Assembly (NCBI RefSeq): GCF_002104995.1 | Contig: NW_024468261.1 | Coordinates: 124,001 to 188,000 of the forward strand | Length of the DNA: 64,000 nt | Source: Linderina pennispora | Lineage: Eukaryota > Kickxellomycota > Kickxellomycetes > Kickxellales > Kickxellaceae | Reading direction: 5' to 3' | Part shown: piece by piece, positions 20,581 through 31,349 of the stretch | Position numbering within the stretch: the first letter of the stretch is position 1 | Layout of the letters: every line of letters starts with the position of its first letter | Made by a program: the position numbers and the translations under genes | Notes under the pieces: generated by a model | The model's database searches: none | Told to the model about the DNA's origin: nothing | Seen by the model: only the letters and a program-made list of their open reading frames with translations

Positions 20581-23100
20581 TCATGGACATCTCCTGTCTT
20601 GATGGCCTGCTCTGCGTAGGCGCTTCAGCGCTGGCTCGCTGCTGCTAGCAGCAGAATCGCCTGCTGCTGCACGCCTCTTGCGCGACCTCTTTGTTTCAGG
20701 GGTGGTGCCAGAAGCATCGGCAACAATGGCCGTAAAGCGACGGAACCGTTCAGGAATACTGCCTGAATCACAGAGTGACTGAAAAATGAGCCTGAAGTTT
20801 AGAACTGCTGCGAGATCGCGATTCAAGAGCCGAGACGAATAGGCTCGCCTGTATTATGCCATGGCCCGCTTACATGACTCGCTTGTACAGCGGAGAAGGC
20901 CATGGCACTTCACAGTTGGGTTCTTCGATCTCTGGTAGGGCCGCGGGTTGGGAACATGCCGGAATGTCTGCAGTGACTTATCGCAGCAGAACGGGCACAC
21001 CGACGATGTCCGGAATTCGTCGATCAGATAGACTTCAAAGCCATGGTGCTTGAACTTATCGCGCCATCCCTTGCCACGAATCGGCGCATAGTGTCGGGCC
21101 ATCGGCGCACTCCAATTGCCCATGATCAGCACTGGATCTGGACCGAACTTGCTCCGGAGTTTCGCGGCAAGCCTGTGGTCTGCACGGGCCTGGTTCATGA
21201 ATGAATCAAGGCGCAGCTTGCGGTGAAGCAGGTACACCTTGGGACTGGTACTGACACCCGGATAGTCCTTACAGCGCCTCTGGTGCTGCTTGTTTGACTT
21301 CGTGGGCTGCTGCTCTAGTAGCCTTCACGCTGTCATCGTGTTGGCATAAAATGGTGCTAGGACACACCGCACAGATGCACGGGCAGCAACGTAGGCACGG
21401 AATTTTGCTGGGCTAAGGGTCCGGCAGCAGTGCTTGGAAAGCTCTGCCTCTGCTCTGCGGACAGCATCTTCTGGGACTTGATCCTTTGTAGCCTGACGAA
21501 TCCTGTCGTAGTGGCGCAGCTTGAGCTCCTTATTGCGCTGCTGCCATGTGTAGCGGTAGAGCATTTTTCACACTCCTTCCCATTGCTGCTATTTTCATGC
21601 GTCATATATAGTAAATCGCCCCGACCTGGATCGATGAATACACAGCGGCCTTTCAGATTCTGCAGCTCTGGCTGTGGGATCTGGTGGATATAGCAACAGT
21701 CAGCTATAGTATTGCCTCCCGCAGCATCGCCTCCTGCACCATCAGCATCTACTGCACCATCAGCCTTGAATATCTTGTCTTGCAACAAAATGCATATCGT
21801 TACACCATCTGTTGTCGCCATTCCGTGGAATTTTCTATCACCATGCACCTTAAATGGCTTTGATGTTAGATCTGCGACCCAGCCCCACACATCCCACACA
21901 GGTTGTGTGATCCCTTGGACCGGGTCATGTGCACAGACTGGGGGTGCTGGTGCATATGCATTGTTAAGTGCTGCAACAGTGTCTGCTGCTGCTGCCGATG
22001 CAGCAGCAAGTGAATCAGCCGCTACTGCTGCAGTTGCTGCAGTGGCCTCTGTTGCATCCGATGGCATCTTCGCTGCTTCGCGTGCAGCCTTCTTGGCCAA
22101 TTTTTCGCCCCTTTCTGCTGCTTTCCTTGCCTCTGTTGCTGCCCTCTTTGCTGCGTTGATCTTGGTAACCTCCTCACATGTTTTCGAAACAAACACCTGC
22201 TTGATTATTTGCTTGTCCAAACGCATATGGCCTGGGATCCATAATGTCCGCAGAGGCAAGCATTGGGGAGGAGACTTGCCAAGCTGCTCATTCTCGATAA
22301 GCTGGCATAGACGAATGTATGCAAGCAGATGCTTAAGTGGATTTACCTTGGCATCATAGTATCGGCTGTCTTTAGCGAATCTGTACTTGGCATCATAGGC
22401 ATTAAGGACTGGTGCCAGCTTGTTGTAGATTGCAAGCATCGGTGGGGTGAGCACACTGAGATCAGGGTGCCTAGAGGCAACTGCCTGGCGGAGCTTCTGT
22501 GCAGGTGTATAAATACACACTTGACATGCATTATTGAACTCAGCCTTGGACACATTGCCCATTGTACTGTGCAGTGTGTTTTTGCGGCTGCGAATATCAA
22601 TCAATTTGGCCAGAATCCGCTGTAGGCAAGTGCCATAGTGCAACACAATGTTGTTCTTGTATGCTGTCATCAGCTCGGTATCCATGTATGTTGCTACTTG
22701 ATTCATTTCATGTACACCATGTAGCTCGATATCGCCATTATGCAATAGATAATCATAAATATGATATCTAATTACATCACTGAAATCTGCGCTCGACAGT
22801 TCTGACCTGTCCTTCCGGTTAATGAAATCCTCAGCAGACATGGCTGTCTTTGCCTTCAGGTTGCGATAAATGAATAAATAAATAGAACGAAAAAAACTCC
22901 TTTTTCATAAATATTGTAGGGTCAAAGCCATCATTGTCAGCTAGTTGATGGAGTAATATCCATCGTGCAAGCATGTATGTATGCTCTTTGATGATATTGA
23001 CGCTGTGTACAAATTGCTCTAGGTGGGGCAACATAGAATCACAGAAGCCAATACCACCAAGTGATGTCTTTATGACAGTAGTGCTGCGGGTAATATTCAT
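20581..23100 (-). pseudogene. Fanzor RNA-guided nuclease (eukaryotic TnpB homologue), disrupted
   Basis: Read from ATG 23100, the protein would have roughly 830 residues. Helical N-terminal region: HTYMLARWILLHQL, then LPLRTLWIPGHMRLDKQIIK. RuvC-I is FIDPGRGDLLYM (Asp codon 21630-21632). Then come VLIMGNWSAPMARHYAPIRG and RuvC-II LIDEFRTS (Glu codon 21016-21018). Zinc-finger cysteines are in CPFCC and CTSESC. RuvC-III is NRDLAAVLNF (Asp codon 20815-20817). The tail is basic (KRSRKRR, KRLRR) and nuclear-localisation-like. Four lesions are seen: an extra T in a T7 run near 22891, one A missing in an A5 run near 21567, TGA at 21325-21327 and TAA at 20854-20856. All catalytic residues survive. 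Homopolymer indels could be consensus errors; the stops look real. An Ala/Lys-rich insert lies around 22000-22130. Confidence 0.85.
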
Positions 23101-23696
23101 TTGAGAAATTCAATAGGCAAGTAAGAAGAGAAATGATGCTGTTCAGTTTTGCTTTATTGCATATGCATAGCATTAAGAACTTTTTATTAAAAATGATCGG
23201 GCTTGCATGGTTCTTGGGGCCCTTAGCACTGATACAGTCTCTTGAATCAGTCTATATAGACTGGGTCCATTGTGGCCCAAATACTACTGCTTACGCATGT
23301 TCATAAGACAAATTAATTTATAAAATAAACCTACAAATATTGTATGGCCACTAGAAGAGCTATATGGCCTTATTCAATAGATGCTCATAAATAAATATCC
23401 TGAGTGTTGCGCAGCTGGTGATGACCACCATGATGATGCCATGGAAATTATCAGACCGACCGACAATGAGAGCAGCTCTTGCGCTGAACCAATGGAGATA
23501 TCTAGTGGAGACCTGTGACCACTACAATACCAGCCTGTCACCCTGGTTTCACCGATGAGGTCAGATGCCGCACAAGATCAAAAGGAGTTTACAGAGCAAG
23601 TCACTCAAACCCGTGTTGAAGCTTAAGAGTTTTTTAACTAATTAAATAATTTCTAGCGGACAGTCGGACACTTTTTGGACTATAAAATCTTATATA

Positions 23697-24509
23697 AAGG
23701 TAAAGATGGTGCCAGATACCTTCCTTCTATTGGCGCCAATCATAGCCCACGAATAATAATAATGAGCAACTGTATGTGCCTAAAGATATCTCAGTCAAAC
23801 TGTCTAGGAAATGTACTAGGTGGGATGTTCTCCTAGTAGTAAAGTATTCAGATGCCAATAAAGCCAATCTTAAGCGTTCACAAAAATATATTGGAAAAAG
23901 CACAAGGAATCCTTGTTGCTAGGATGCAGCACCCTTCATGCCAGAGCAGGAATGCAGTGTTCCTGGACTCCAATACAAACCCCAAGTTCGATTCTATAGC
24001 CACCAAATATAAATCCTGAGTAGTTTTCCAAGATAACCAATCATTTATGCCACTTCTAGCATCCCACAGAAACCTATATAAAATTTGAAGAATATTACCA
24101 ATGTCTGCTGGTGAAAAACCGTGTCAGGGTGCTTCTAAAATGAGTTTCATATTTCTTCAATTTCTTCAGCAACTTTCCTCGGTTCTCCAGCGGAAGAGAA
24201 CTTTGTAGGAAACATTGCTTTTTCACAGAATACGATCTGTATGCTACTATCCTTGCAAGGCTACCTTAGTTCAGTAGTGAGAGTGGGTGCTGCGGGCGCT
24301 TTCAGTCCTGGGTATATCTATAGCTCACTCAATATCGGTTCGGCTCTACACGTTCACAGACCGAGCCACAGGATGTCCACGAACCGAGATTCAGGATCAT
24401 TGCCCTTCTCACGTGTGGCATTTATCGCTCGGATTTCTCTTCTGTTAACCTCTCCCACACGTGTTATATCTCAACGTCTAATTCCTTGTTCATCTAGGCG
24501 AATTTAACT
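23697..24509. other. AT-rich intergenic region
   Basis: The left flank of the Fanzor element up to the ALG2 start. No gene is recognised. The last ~250 bases probably hold the ALG2 promoter and leader. Confidence 0.5.
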
Positions 24510-25934
24510 ATGGCGCAGAAGCTGAATGTCGCTTTTGTGCACCCAGACCTGGGTATCGGGGGTGCCGAGCGGCTTGTCGTGGACGCAGCCCTGGCACTGC
24601 AGCAGCGCGGACACACAGTGACTATTTACACGATGCACCACGACCCAGCGCACTGTTTTGCTGAAACGCGCGACGGCACCCTGGATGTGCGTGTGGGCGG
24701 CAACTGGCCTATCCCGCCGTCCCTGTTTGGCGGGCTACATATTTTCTGCACCATCCTGCGGTCGCTTTTCCTAGCTCGCACCATTATCAGCGACCCAGTG
24801 CAATACGATGTCCTGTTCGTTGACCAGCTATCGGCACCAATCCCGCTGCTAAAGTACGCGCAAGCTCATATATTCTTCTACTGCCATTTTCCAGACAAGC
24901 TGCAGGCTAAGCGCGACTCGGTGGGACGAAGGATCTATCGATGGGGGTTTGACTTGCTGGAGGAGCTGACGACGGGCGAGGCAGACGAGATTGTGGTGAA
25001 TAGCAGGTTTACGCAGGAGACGTTCCGGAAAGCGTTCCCAAGATTGGCCAAGGTGCCGAGGGTGCTAATGCCGGCGCTGAATCTGAAGGCGTACGACACC
25101 CCGGTAGATTTGGAGGATCCGGCATTGCTGGCGTTGCGGACGGAGAAGGCCATGGTGGTGTCGATCAATCGGTTCGAGCGCAAGAAGGACGTGCAGCTGG
25201 CAATCGACGCGTTCACCAATGCTCGTGGCCAGATCAATGACAAGGAGCTATGTCTTGTGGTGGCCGGTGGGTGGGACCCAAAGGTAGCCGAAAACACCGA
25301 GCACCTGAAGGAGCTTGAGGCGCACGCCAAATCGCTTGGTCTGCGCACACGCACGGTAGCACCGCAGGGCATTTCCCGCGAAGCACGTGCACTGCTTCCC
25401 CCAGATGCTGTCAGCACGCCGACACTACTGGACATGGACGACGAGAAGCCAGCAGACCCCGAGCAGCTCGCTGACGCGGACGTTCTGTTTCTGCCGTCGT
25501 TCACAGAGAACCAGCGCGCGTTCCTGCTATCAACAGCGCTATGCATTCTTTACACCCCCAGCAACGAGCACTTGGGGATCGTGCCGCTGGAGGCCATGTA
25601 CATGCGCGTGCCCGTGGTGGCTGTAAACTCGGGCGGCCCGCGCGAGACTGTTCTGCACGGAAAGACCGGGTACCTGTGTGAGCCGGACCAGCAAGAGTTT
25701 GCAAAGGCAATTGTCAAAATTATCGGCATGTCGAACGACAAGCGCAGAGCGATGGGTGAGCTTGGCCATGCGCGGGTGAAGGATGGGTTTGGACTGGACG
25801 CATTCGGCTCCAAGCTCGAGGGCATGTTCAGCGATATGCGCAAGCGCCCGCTCTATGCGTCCTGGGTCTTGGGTGGGATCCTGATCCTGTTCATTGTATC
25901 TGTAGCTTCATTTACACTGTTTTTATGCTGGTAA
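24510..25934 (+). CDS. ALG2: ALG2 alpha-1,3/alpha-1,6-mannosyltransferase
   Basis: A 474-residue GT4-family glycosyltransferase that adds the second and third mannoses to Man1GlcNAc2-PP-dolichol on the cytosolic face of the ER, in N-glycan precursor assembly. The N-terminus VAFVHPDLGIGGAERLVVDA has the GT-B first-domain glycine loop. YCHFPDKL is typical of ALG2. The donor-site EX7E motif is EHLGIVPLE, followed by MYMRVPVVAVNSGGPRE (about residues 350-375). A C-terminal hydrophobic anchor, WVLGGILILFIVSVASFTLF, is present. Length matches the family. It ends only 11 bp from the stop of the convergent ARMC8/GID5 gene. Confidence 0.95.
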   Translation: MAQKLNVAFVHPDLGIGGAERLVVDAALALQQRGHTVTIYTMHHDPAHCFAETRDGTLDVRVGGNWPIPPSLFGGLHIFCTILRSLFLARTIISDPVQYDVLFVDQLSAPIPLLKYAQAHIFFYCHFPDKLQAKRDSVGRRIYRWGFDLLEELTTGEADEIVVNSRFTQETFRKAFPRLAKVPRVLMPALNLKAYDTPVDLEDPALLALRTEKAMVVSINRFERKKDVQLAIDAFTNARGQINDKELCLVVAGGWDPKVAENTEHLKELEAHAKSLGLRTRTVAPQGISREARALLPPDAVSTPTLLDMDDEKPADPEQLADADVLFLPSFTENQRAFLLSTALCILYTPSNEHLGIVPLEAMYMRVPVVAVNSGGPRETVLHGKTGYLCEPDQQEFAKAIVKIIGMSNDKRRAMGELGHARVKDGFGLDAFGSKLEGMFSDMRKRPLYASWVLGGILILFIVSVASFTLFLCW

Positions 25935-25945
25935 TAGTAAACCAT

Positions 25946-27982
25946 TTAGCTTGGCGCACTGCTGGTGGTGGTGAAGTTGTCGAGGCAGCTCTTGACCCGG
26001 TCGTGCACCTCAAACGACACGCGTGGGTCGGCTGCAAGGCTCTCGAGCCTCGACTGCACGTTGTGCAGGTTCAGCTCGTCAATATACTTTGGCAGGGCGT
26101 TGTCGCCAGCGCCATCGACCCTGTGCGAGGCGACACCCGAGATGCACCACACGGCGCCGATGATAAGCTCCGGAGAGCTGCTGGACAGAAACCCGATGAC
26201 CGCCTGCATCAAGATCTCGCACCTGGCAATCAGATCACAGTGCTCGGGCGACCGCACGGCGACGTTGTTGAACAGATAGAGGCCATGCAAGATGAACTTG
26301 TCATCGCCTGCTGTCAGCAGCTGCTGAATCAGGCTGATCATGCGCTCGGAACCCAGGGTGTCGAACAGGATGTTGATTCCCGACTGGCCTTCGTTGACGA
26401 TGTTGCGGAATATGCATGCCGCCTGCTCTTGCGTCATCGGCTCGTCCTGTCCGATAGCCAGCTCGTACAGCCGCTCAACCTTGATCTTGTCCAAGATTTC
26501 CTTTAGCATGTTGTCGTCGTCCAGCTCGGTGACTGTGTTGCGCACAGACCAGAGGGCATTGCGCCGGATCATGACGTTCTCTGACTGCAAGAGCTTGACC
26601 AACATGTCAACCACACCCTCCTTCAGCGCCTCCATCCGCACCGGCGACAGGTTCAGCATCAAATTGACCAGTGTGGCGGATGCCGTCACCTGTACTTCCT
26701 CGGACCTGTCACTCAGTAGATTCAGGATGGGCTTGAGGATGCCACATTCCGGCAGATGCGTGCGGCATATCGATGCTGACCGCGTGATGTAACGAGCGCA
26801 CAGGCAGGCAGCGGCCCGGATCTCGCTGTCCTTGCTGCCCATGGCCAGCACCAGGTGTCGCAGAATGCTGCAGTCAACGGCCTTGCGCCGGCACTCGTCG
26901 TCAGTCGAAACAATAGTGCCCAGCGACAGCAGAATTGCTTTTGTCAGCTTCGTGTTGTGCTCAATATCGACAAAGTCACCGTCCTGCTCGCTCTCGATAT
27001 CCGCCAGGAGCTTGATCAGGTCAACTATGGCGCCGGCGTCCCTGGCTGCTTTCTGCATTTCATCTTCCTCGTGGCACAGGTATCCGAGTGCTCTGATGAC
27101 CTGGATTTTGTCCAGATTCTCGCAGGCCATAAGCTTCACTAGCGCCGGAACAACCACCGTCTGCACCTCTTTCAGCGGTGCCGAGGTCACGCGCATGCGG
27201 CTCAGGTTCGACAGGCACAGGCATGCCGTAAGCCGGATCTCAGGGTCGTGACTGCGCGCCAGGTCCAGCAGAATCGTCGCGAACGGCTTGCCATTGTGGC
27301 CGGTATTGGTCAATGCTGTGCATATCTCGCTGTTCTCATACGACAGCGCTGACAGCGTGCGCAGCGTGGCCACCTGCAGCCGCGGGTACACCTGGCACAG
27401 CAATGGCACCAAAAGGCTGATGGCGCCCATATCGGCAATTGTGTACTGCCGCGGCTCCGTCACACACAGCTTTCCGAGAATCAGAACTGCCAGCTCCACG
27501 CGCGCATGGCTGTGCATGTCATACACGGACACAATGGACTTCCCCTCGGTGACAATACTCAGCAAATACGGAATCATCGTGCCTGTGTGCTCCTCGGCAC
27601 CCATCTTGGTTGACGTGTACGCCAGGAGTGCGTTCAGCGCTCGCTCGGAGATCTCCATGAGCACGGGGTCCGACCCGGGCGCAATCTGGTTAATAAGCGG
27701 TGTCAGCACGCCGCTGTCGAGCAGCTGCTTCGCGGCGCCCTCGCCCTTGTGTGCCAGGCTGCTGATAATTGCCGTTGCCTGGACCCGGATTTGTACGTCG
27801 GTGTCGTCGAGCGCCAAGAGCGATGTCACGCTGGGTATAATCTGGAGCTGAAAGTACAGCGTCTTCTTGATGCTGCTACCGATAATTGTGTTTTTGATGG
27901 TACGCAGCGCGCTGTACACCTCGACGGGGTTGGGCGACTGCAGCTGCTGAATGTACTGCCGGTGTTGCTGTGTGGAAATCAT
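25946..27982 (-). CDS. GID5: ARMC8/GID5 armadillo-repeat subunit of the GID/CTLH ubiquitin ligase
   Basis: A 678-residue protein made almost wholly of armadillo repeats. Typical units include IRVQATAIISSLAHKGEGAA, VATLRTLSALSYENSEIC and IRLTACLCLSNLSRMRV. The C-terminal repeats match ARMC8: ENVMIRRNALWSVRNTVTEL, and SPELIIGAVWCISGVASH near residue 615. The N-terminus (RQYIQQLQSPNPVEVYSALRTIKNTIIG) aligns with ARMC8's first helices. In yeast, Gid5/Vid28 holds the substrate receptor Gid4 in the E3 ligase that degrades gluconeogenic enzymes when glucose returns. The start is set at ATG 27982 because the upstream in-frame extension is low-complexity leader. No intron is seen. Confidence 0.88.
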   Translation of the reverse strand: MISTQQHRQYIQQLQSPNPVEVYSALRTIKNTIIGSSIKKTLYFQLQIIPSVTSLLALDDTDVQIRVQATAIISSLAHKGEGAAKQLLDSGVLTPLINQIAPGSDPVLMEISERALNALLAYTSTKMGAEEHTGTMIPYLLSIVTEGKSIVSVYDMHSHARVELAVLILGKLCVTEPRQYTIADMGAISLLVPLLCQVYPRLQVATLRTLSALSYENSEICTALTNTGHNGKPFATILLDLARSHDPEIRLTACLCLSNLSRMRVTSAPLKEVQTVVVPALVKLMACENLDKIQVIRALGYLCHEEDEMQKAARDAGAIVDLIKLLADIESEQDGDFVDIEHNTKLTKAILLSLGTIVSTDDECRRKAVDCSILRHLVLAMGSKDSEIRAAACLCARYITRSASICRTHLPECGILKPILNLLSDRSEEVQVTASATLVNLMLNLSPVRMEALKEGVVDMLVKLLQSENVMIRRNALWSVRNTVTELDDDNMLKEILDKIKVERLYELAIGQDEPMTQEQAACIFRNIVNEGQSGINILFDTLGSERMISLIQQLLTAGDDKFILHGLYLFNNVAVRSPEHCDLIARCEILMQAVIGFLSSSSPELIIGAVWCISGVASHRVDGAGDNALPKYIDELNLHNVQSRLESLAADPRVSFEVHDRVKSCLDNFTTTSSAPS

Positions 27983-28569
27983 TATATGTGAAATTGACGG
28001 GTGACGCAGCTGGGAGTACAGAGAGAGAGAAAAAGAAAGTGAAATGCGTGGGTTCTGGGAAAGAAAAAGACGATATTGGGTCACGCAGCCCCCACGCCCA
28101 CGGTTAGGCATATTGCAATTATTTGTCTCCTCACGGCCAGAGTCCAGCCCTCTGCTGGCATTGCCGATGCCCGCATACACGATATACTGGCCACCTCTCT
28201 GGGGCAAAGCAATCGGTATTCACCCACTGACTCGTCTTAATATGCTGGCGCCGGGCCTGGTAGCCTCGTCACTACGTCAGATGCCCGAAGTGGCGAGGGC
28301 ATCCCCACCGTCGCTAGTCCGAGCCAGCATGCGTTCAGGCGCACTACCTCGCAATTTTCTGATCATGGGAACAGTAATTAAGCCCTGATCAATTTTTCAT
28401 CTGCGCTTTACGCTAATGTGGCCGGTCTTCAACGATCGGTTGCAAAAAAAATTGGGGAACAAGATAAGATGCTCGCCGCAAACAACAAGGGACTGCTAGC
28501 CGGGTGTGCGTCCTTCGCTCTCTTTACTTCCCTGTCACTTATTATCCCACAAAAGTAGTCTGTCCAAAA
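27983..28569. promoter_or_regulatory. shared upstream region of GID5 and MEF1
   Basis: A 587-bp interval between two divergent starts. No gene is supported. It contains purine-rich runs near the GID5 start and an A-rich run near 28445, and it presumably drives both genes. Confidence 0.35.
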
Positions 28570-30837
28570 ATGCCGCTGAACATGCTTCTTCCGCGGCTTG
28601 GTCAGGGCGCACTGCAGACCCTGTCCCGCCCCACGTCGCTTGCCGGCATGGCTGCTGGTAGGTTTAAAGCCCGCGCAACGCCGTTCATGTCGGCTCTTGC
28701 CAACAAGCGGTACTCCTCCACGCAGCCCGATGCCGCCGATGTCGAGCGCCTGAGGAAGCTGCGCAACATTGGAATCTCGGCGCATATCGACTCTGGCAAG
28801 ACCACGTTGACCGAGCGTATCCTGTATTACACAGGTCGGATCAAGTCGATCCACGAGGTGCGCGGCAAGGACAACGTTGGTGCGACCATGGACTGGATGG
28901 AGCTGGAGCGCGAGAAGGGCATCACAATCCAGTCGGCAGCCACGTACGCGCAGTGGGGCGAAACCAACCTTAACATTATCGATACACCGGGTCACGTCGA
29001 CTTCACAATTGAGGTTGAGCGTGCTCTGCGCGTGCTGGATGGTGCCGTGCTGGTTCTTTGCTCCGTCAGCGGTGTGCAGAGCCAGACGATCACGGTCGAC
29101 CGGCAGATGCGCCGGTACAACGTGCCGCGCATCTCGTTTATCAACAAGATGGATCGGGCAGGTGCCAACCCGCAGCGTATCATTGAGCAGATCCGCAACA
29201 AGCTCAAGATCCCTGCGGCTGCCCTGCAAGTGCCCATTGGTGCCGAAGACGCGTTCGAGGGTGTTGTGGATATTCTGAAGATGAAGGCCGTGTATAACCG
29301 CGGCGAGCGCGGCGAGGACGTCGTCCTTGAGGAGATCCCTGCGCATCTTGTCGAGAAGGTTAAGGAGGCACGCGAGGAGCTGGTTGCCACGCTGGCCGAG
29401 GTTGACGACGAGATCGGCGAGCTGTTCATCGAGGAGAAGGAGCCGACAGAGCAGCAGCTGCGGGACGCGGTCCGCCGTGCCACCATTGCGCGCAAGTTCT
29501 CGCCGGTCATGATGGGCTCAGCCATCAAGGACAAGGGCATCCAGCCGCTGCTTGACGGTGTGATCTCGTACCTGCCGACGCCTGTCGAGGTCAAAAACAC
29601 CATGCTGGATATTGATAACAACGAGCAGGTCATGGATGTCGTGCCGTATTCGAACCAGCCGTTTGTCGGCCTGGCCTTCAAGCTCGAGGAGGGCAAGTAT
29701 GGCCAGCTCACGTATATCCGCGTGTACCAGGGCAAGCTCGAGAAGGGCCAGTTTGCATACCATGTCAAGACCGGCAAGAAGGTTAAGATCTCGCGCCTTG
29801 TGCGTATGCACTCCAACTCGATGGAGGATGTCGACAGCGTGGGTGCTGGTGAGATCTGTGCCTTGTTCGGCATCGACTGCGCCTCTGGCGACACCTTCAC
29901 CGACGGCTCCGTCAACTGCTCCATGAGCACCATGTTTGTACCCGACTCTGTCATCTCGCTCTCGCTGACACCGAAGGACAAAAACTCGCCCAACTTCTCC
30001 AAGGCGCTAAACAGGTTCCAGAAGGAGGACCCGACGTTCCGCGTCCACGTCGATTCCGAGAGCAAGCAGACCATCATCTCGGGCATGGGTGAGCTCCACT
30101 TGGACATCTACGTCGAGCGCATGCGCCGCGAGTATGGTGTCGACTGCATCACTGGCAAGCCGCAGGTGGCCTTCCGTGAGACCGCCACATGCCGTTCCGA
30201 GTTTGCCTACACGCACAAGAAGCAGTCTGGTGGTGCCGGTCAGTTTGGTCGTGTCCAGGGCTATATTGAGCCGATCGACCCGGAGGAGCACGCCGAGACC
30301 CCGCACGAGTTCGTCAACAACGTTGTTGGCGGAAACATCCCGACACAGTACATTCCAGCCTGCGAGAAGGGCTTCTACGATGGCCTGCATGAGGGATTCA
30401 TGGTTGGCCACCCGATCGTTGGTGTGCGCATGGTGCTCAAGGACGGTGCTGCGCACTCGGTCGATTCCAGCGAACTGGCGTTCCGCCTCGCTGGCTTCTA
30501 TGCGTTCCGTGAGGCATTCAAGGCGAGCAATCCCCGCGTCCTCGAGCCAGTCATGACCGTCGAGGTGTCGGCCCCGATTGAGTTCCAGGGAAGCGTCCTG
30601 GGATCCGTCAATAAGCGCAAGGGCATTATCGTCGACACGGATACCCAAGAAGACTACTGCGTCGTGACTGCCGAGGTCCCGCTCAACAACATGTTTGGCT
30701 ACTCGACTGAGCTGCGGTCGGCCACGCAGGGCAAGGGTGAGTTCTCGATGGAGTACAAGCGCCATTCGCCTGTCTTGCCGAACGTCCAAGAAGACATGGT
30801 CAAGGAGTACCAGAAGAAGCTGGCTGAGAAGAAGTAA
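28570..30837 (+). CDS. MEF1: mitochondrial elongation factor G1 (MEF1)
   Basis: A 755-residue EF-G of the mitochondrial mtEF-G1 branch, catalysing ribosome translocation. The N-terminal ~55 residues are Arg/Ser/Ala-rich ([19 protein letters not shown]... RYSSTQ), a mitochondrial presequence. GTPase motifs: G1 [14 protein letters not shown]2 region [21 protein letters not shown]3 DTPGHVDF, G4 NKMDRAGA. Domain III-V motifs such as [16 protein letters not shown]-type (here [12 protein letters not shown]), [11 protein letters not shown] and [19 protein letters not shown] are present. Length and colinearity match the family, with no intron. The in-frame sequence before 28570 is leader. Confidence 0.95.
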   Translation: MPLNMLLPRLGQGALQTLSRPTSLAGMAAGRFKARATPFMSALANKRYSSTQPDAADVERLRKLRNIGISAHIDSGKTTLTERILYYTGRIKSIHEVRGKDNVGATMDWMELEREKGITIQSAATYAQWGETNLNIIDTPGHVDFTIEVERALRVLDGAVLVLCSVSGVQSQTITVDRQMRRYNVPRISFINKMDRAGANPQRIIEQIRNKLKIPAAALQVPIGAEDAFEGVVDILKMKAVYNRGERGEDVVLEEIPAHLVEKVKEAREELVATLAEVDDEIGELFIEEKEPTEQQLRDAVRRATIARKFSPVMMGSAIKDKGIQPLLDGVISYLPTPVEVKNTMLDIDNNEQVMDVVPYSNQPFVGLAFKLEEGKYGQLTYIRVYQGKLEKGQFAYHVKTGKKVKISRLVRMHSNSMEDVDSVGAGEICALFGIDCASGDTFTDGSVNCSMSTMFVPDSVISLSLTPKDKNSPNFSKALNRFQKEDPTFRVHVDSESKQTIISGMGELHLDIYVERMRREYGVDCITGKPQVAFRETATCRSEFAYTHKKQSGGAGQFGRVQGYIEPIDPEEHAETPHEFVNNVVGGNIPTQYIPACEKGFYDGLHEGFMVGHPIVGVRMVLKDGAAHSVDSSELAFRLAGFYAFREAFKASNPRVLEPVMTVEVSAPIEFQGSVLGSVNKRKGIIVDTDTQEDYCVVTAEVPLNNMFGYSTELRSATQGKGEFSMEYKRHSPVLPNVQEDMVKEYQKKLAEKK

Positions 30838-31349
30838 GACACCTAGATGCTTGGCTGGCAATTGCAATACTATTCACCTCTTTTTGATTATGTTGCTGGT
30901 GGCAGGCTCTGATATGGTAGTGCAGCAGGGAATGGGTGAAGAGGGGGATCATCTGCTTCAAGACATGGTTTTAGTGGCCAAGGCCATGCTGTGTCCCAAA
31001 TGGTAGCGGTAGTCGAGCAACCCTTGTGTGTATCTAACAGCCTGAGTGTATTTCGGCTGCTGTTCACCACTGAGGAACTCGACCGAATCATCCGTAGTCT
31101 CGTTGGTCGGGCTCGTTTTTGTGAAGACTTATCACGGGTGCAACTATGCTCAGCATAGTGGCGAATACAGTGAAGTTTAGAACTAGCGACGTAGCTCCAA
31201 CCTCTTTTTCCCTTGCCGCATACATTGCTACCCATGGAAAGCCTCTCATCTGCCAATGCTACTAGTCATTGATAGTACTCAAAGGGTGCAGGATTGATAC
31301 GCGAAGTGAGCACTACCATTTCTCTGCTTAACCCTTAATTTCTATCCTC
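30838..31349. other. intergenic region
   Basis: Contains the MEF1 3' UTR and the 5' flank of the MFS pseudogene. Short frames only; nothing recognisable. Confidence 0.5.

Larger units (their letters stand above)
20483..23696 (-). mobile_element. Fanzor element, 3.2 kb, nearly full length
   Basis: The ends are defined by comparison with the deletion derivative at 35201-36053. The right end is shared up to CCGAGCTC (20483), after which the two copies differ. The left end shares a ~33-nt block (minus strand, about 23653-23685; 29 of 33 positions equal) and a flanking TATATA (23691-23696). In element orientation it consists of the left end, about 540 bp of AT-rich leader, a TnpB-like nuclease frame (23100-20581) and a ~98-nt conserved non-coding right end. 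I see no terminal inverted repeat, no target duplication and no partner transposase such as a serine recombinase. Absence of target duplication is usual for TnpB-type elements. The left boundary is uncertain by roughly 20 bp. Confidence 0.8.

Noticed and set aside
21870-22160. Ala-rich frames on the plus strand opposite the Fanzor gene
   Set aside because: Antisense shadow of the Ala/Lys-rich insert in the nuclease frame; no independent evidence of coding.
23250-23275. Perfect 16-bp palindrome CAGTCTATATAGACTG
   Set aside because: Single occurrence, no partner copy, and it is absent from the short Fanzor copy, so it is not treated as an element end or operator.
20483-23696. IS607-like serine recombinase or other transposase partner for the Fanzor element
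   Set aside because: No frame within or next to the element shows a recombinase or transposase domain; the MFS and OrsD-like genes nearby are outside the mapped ends.
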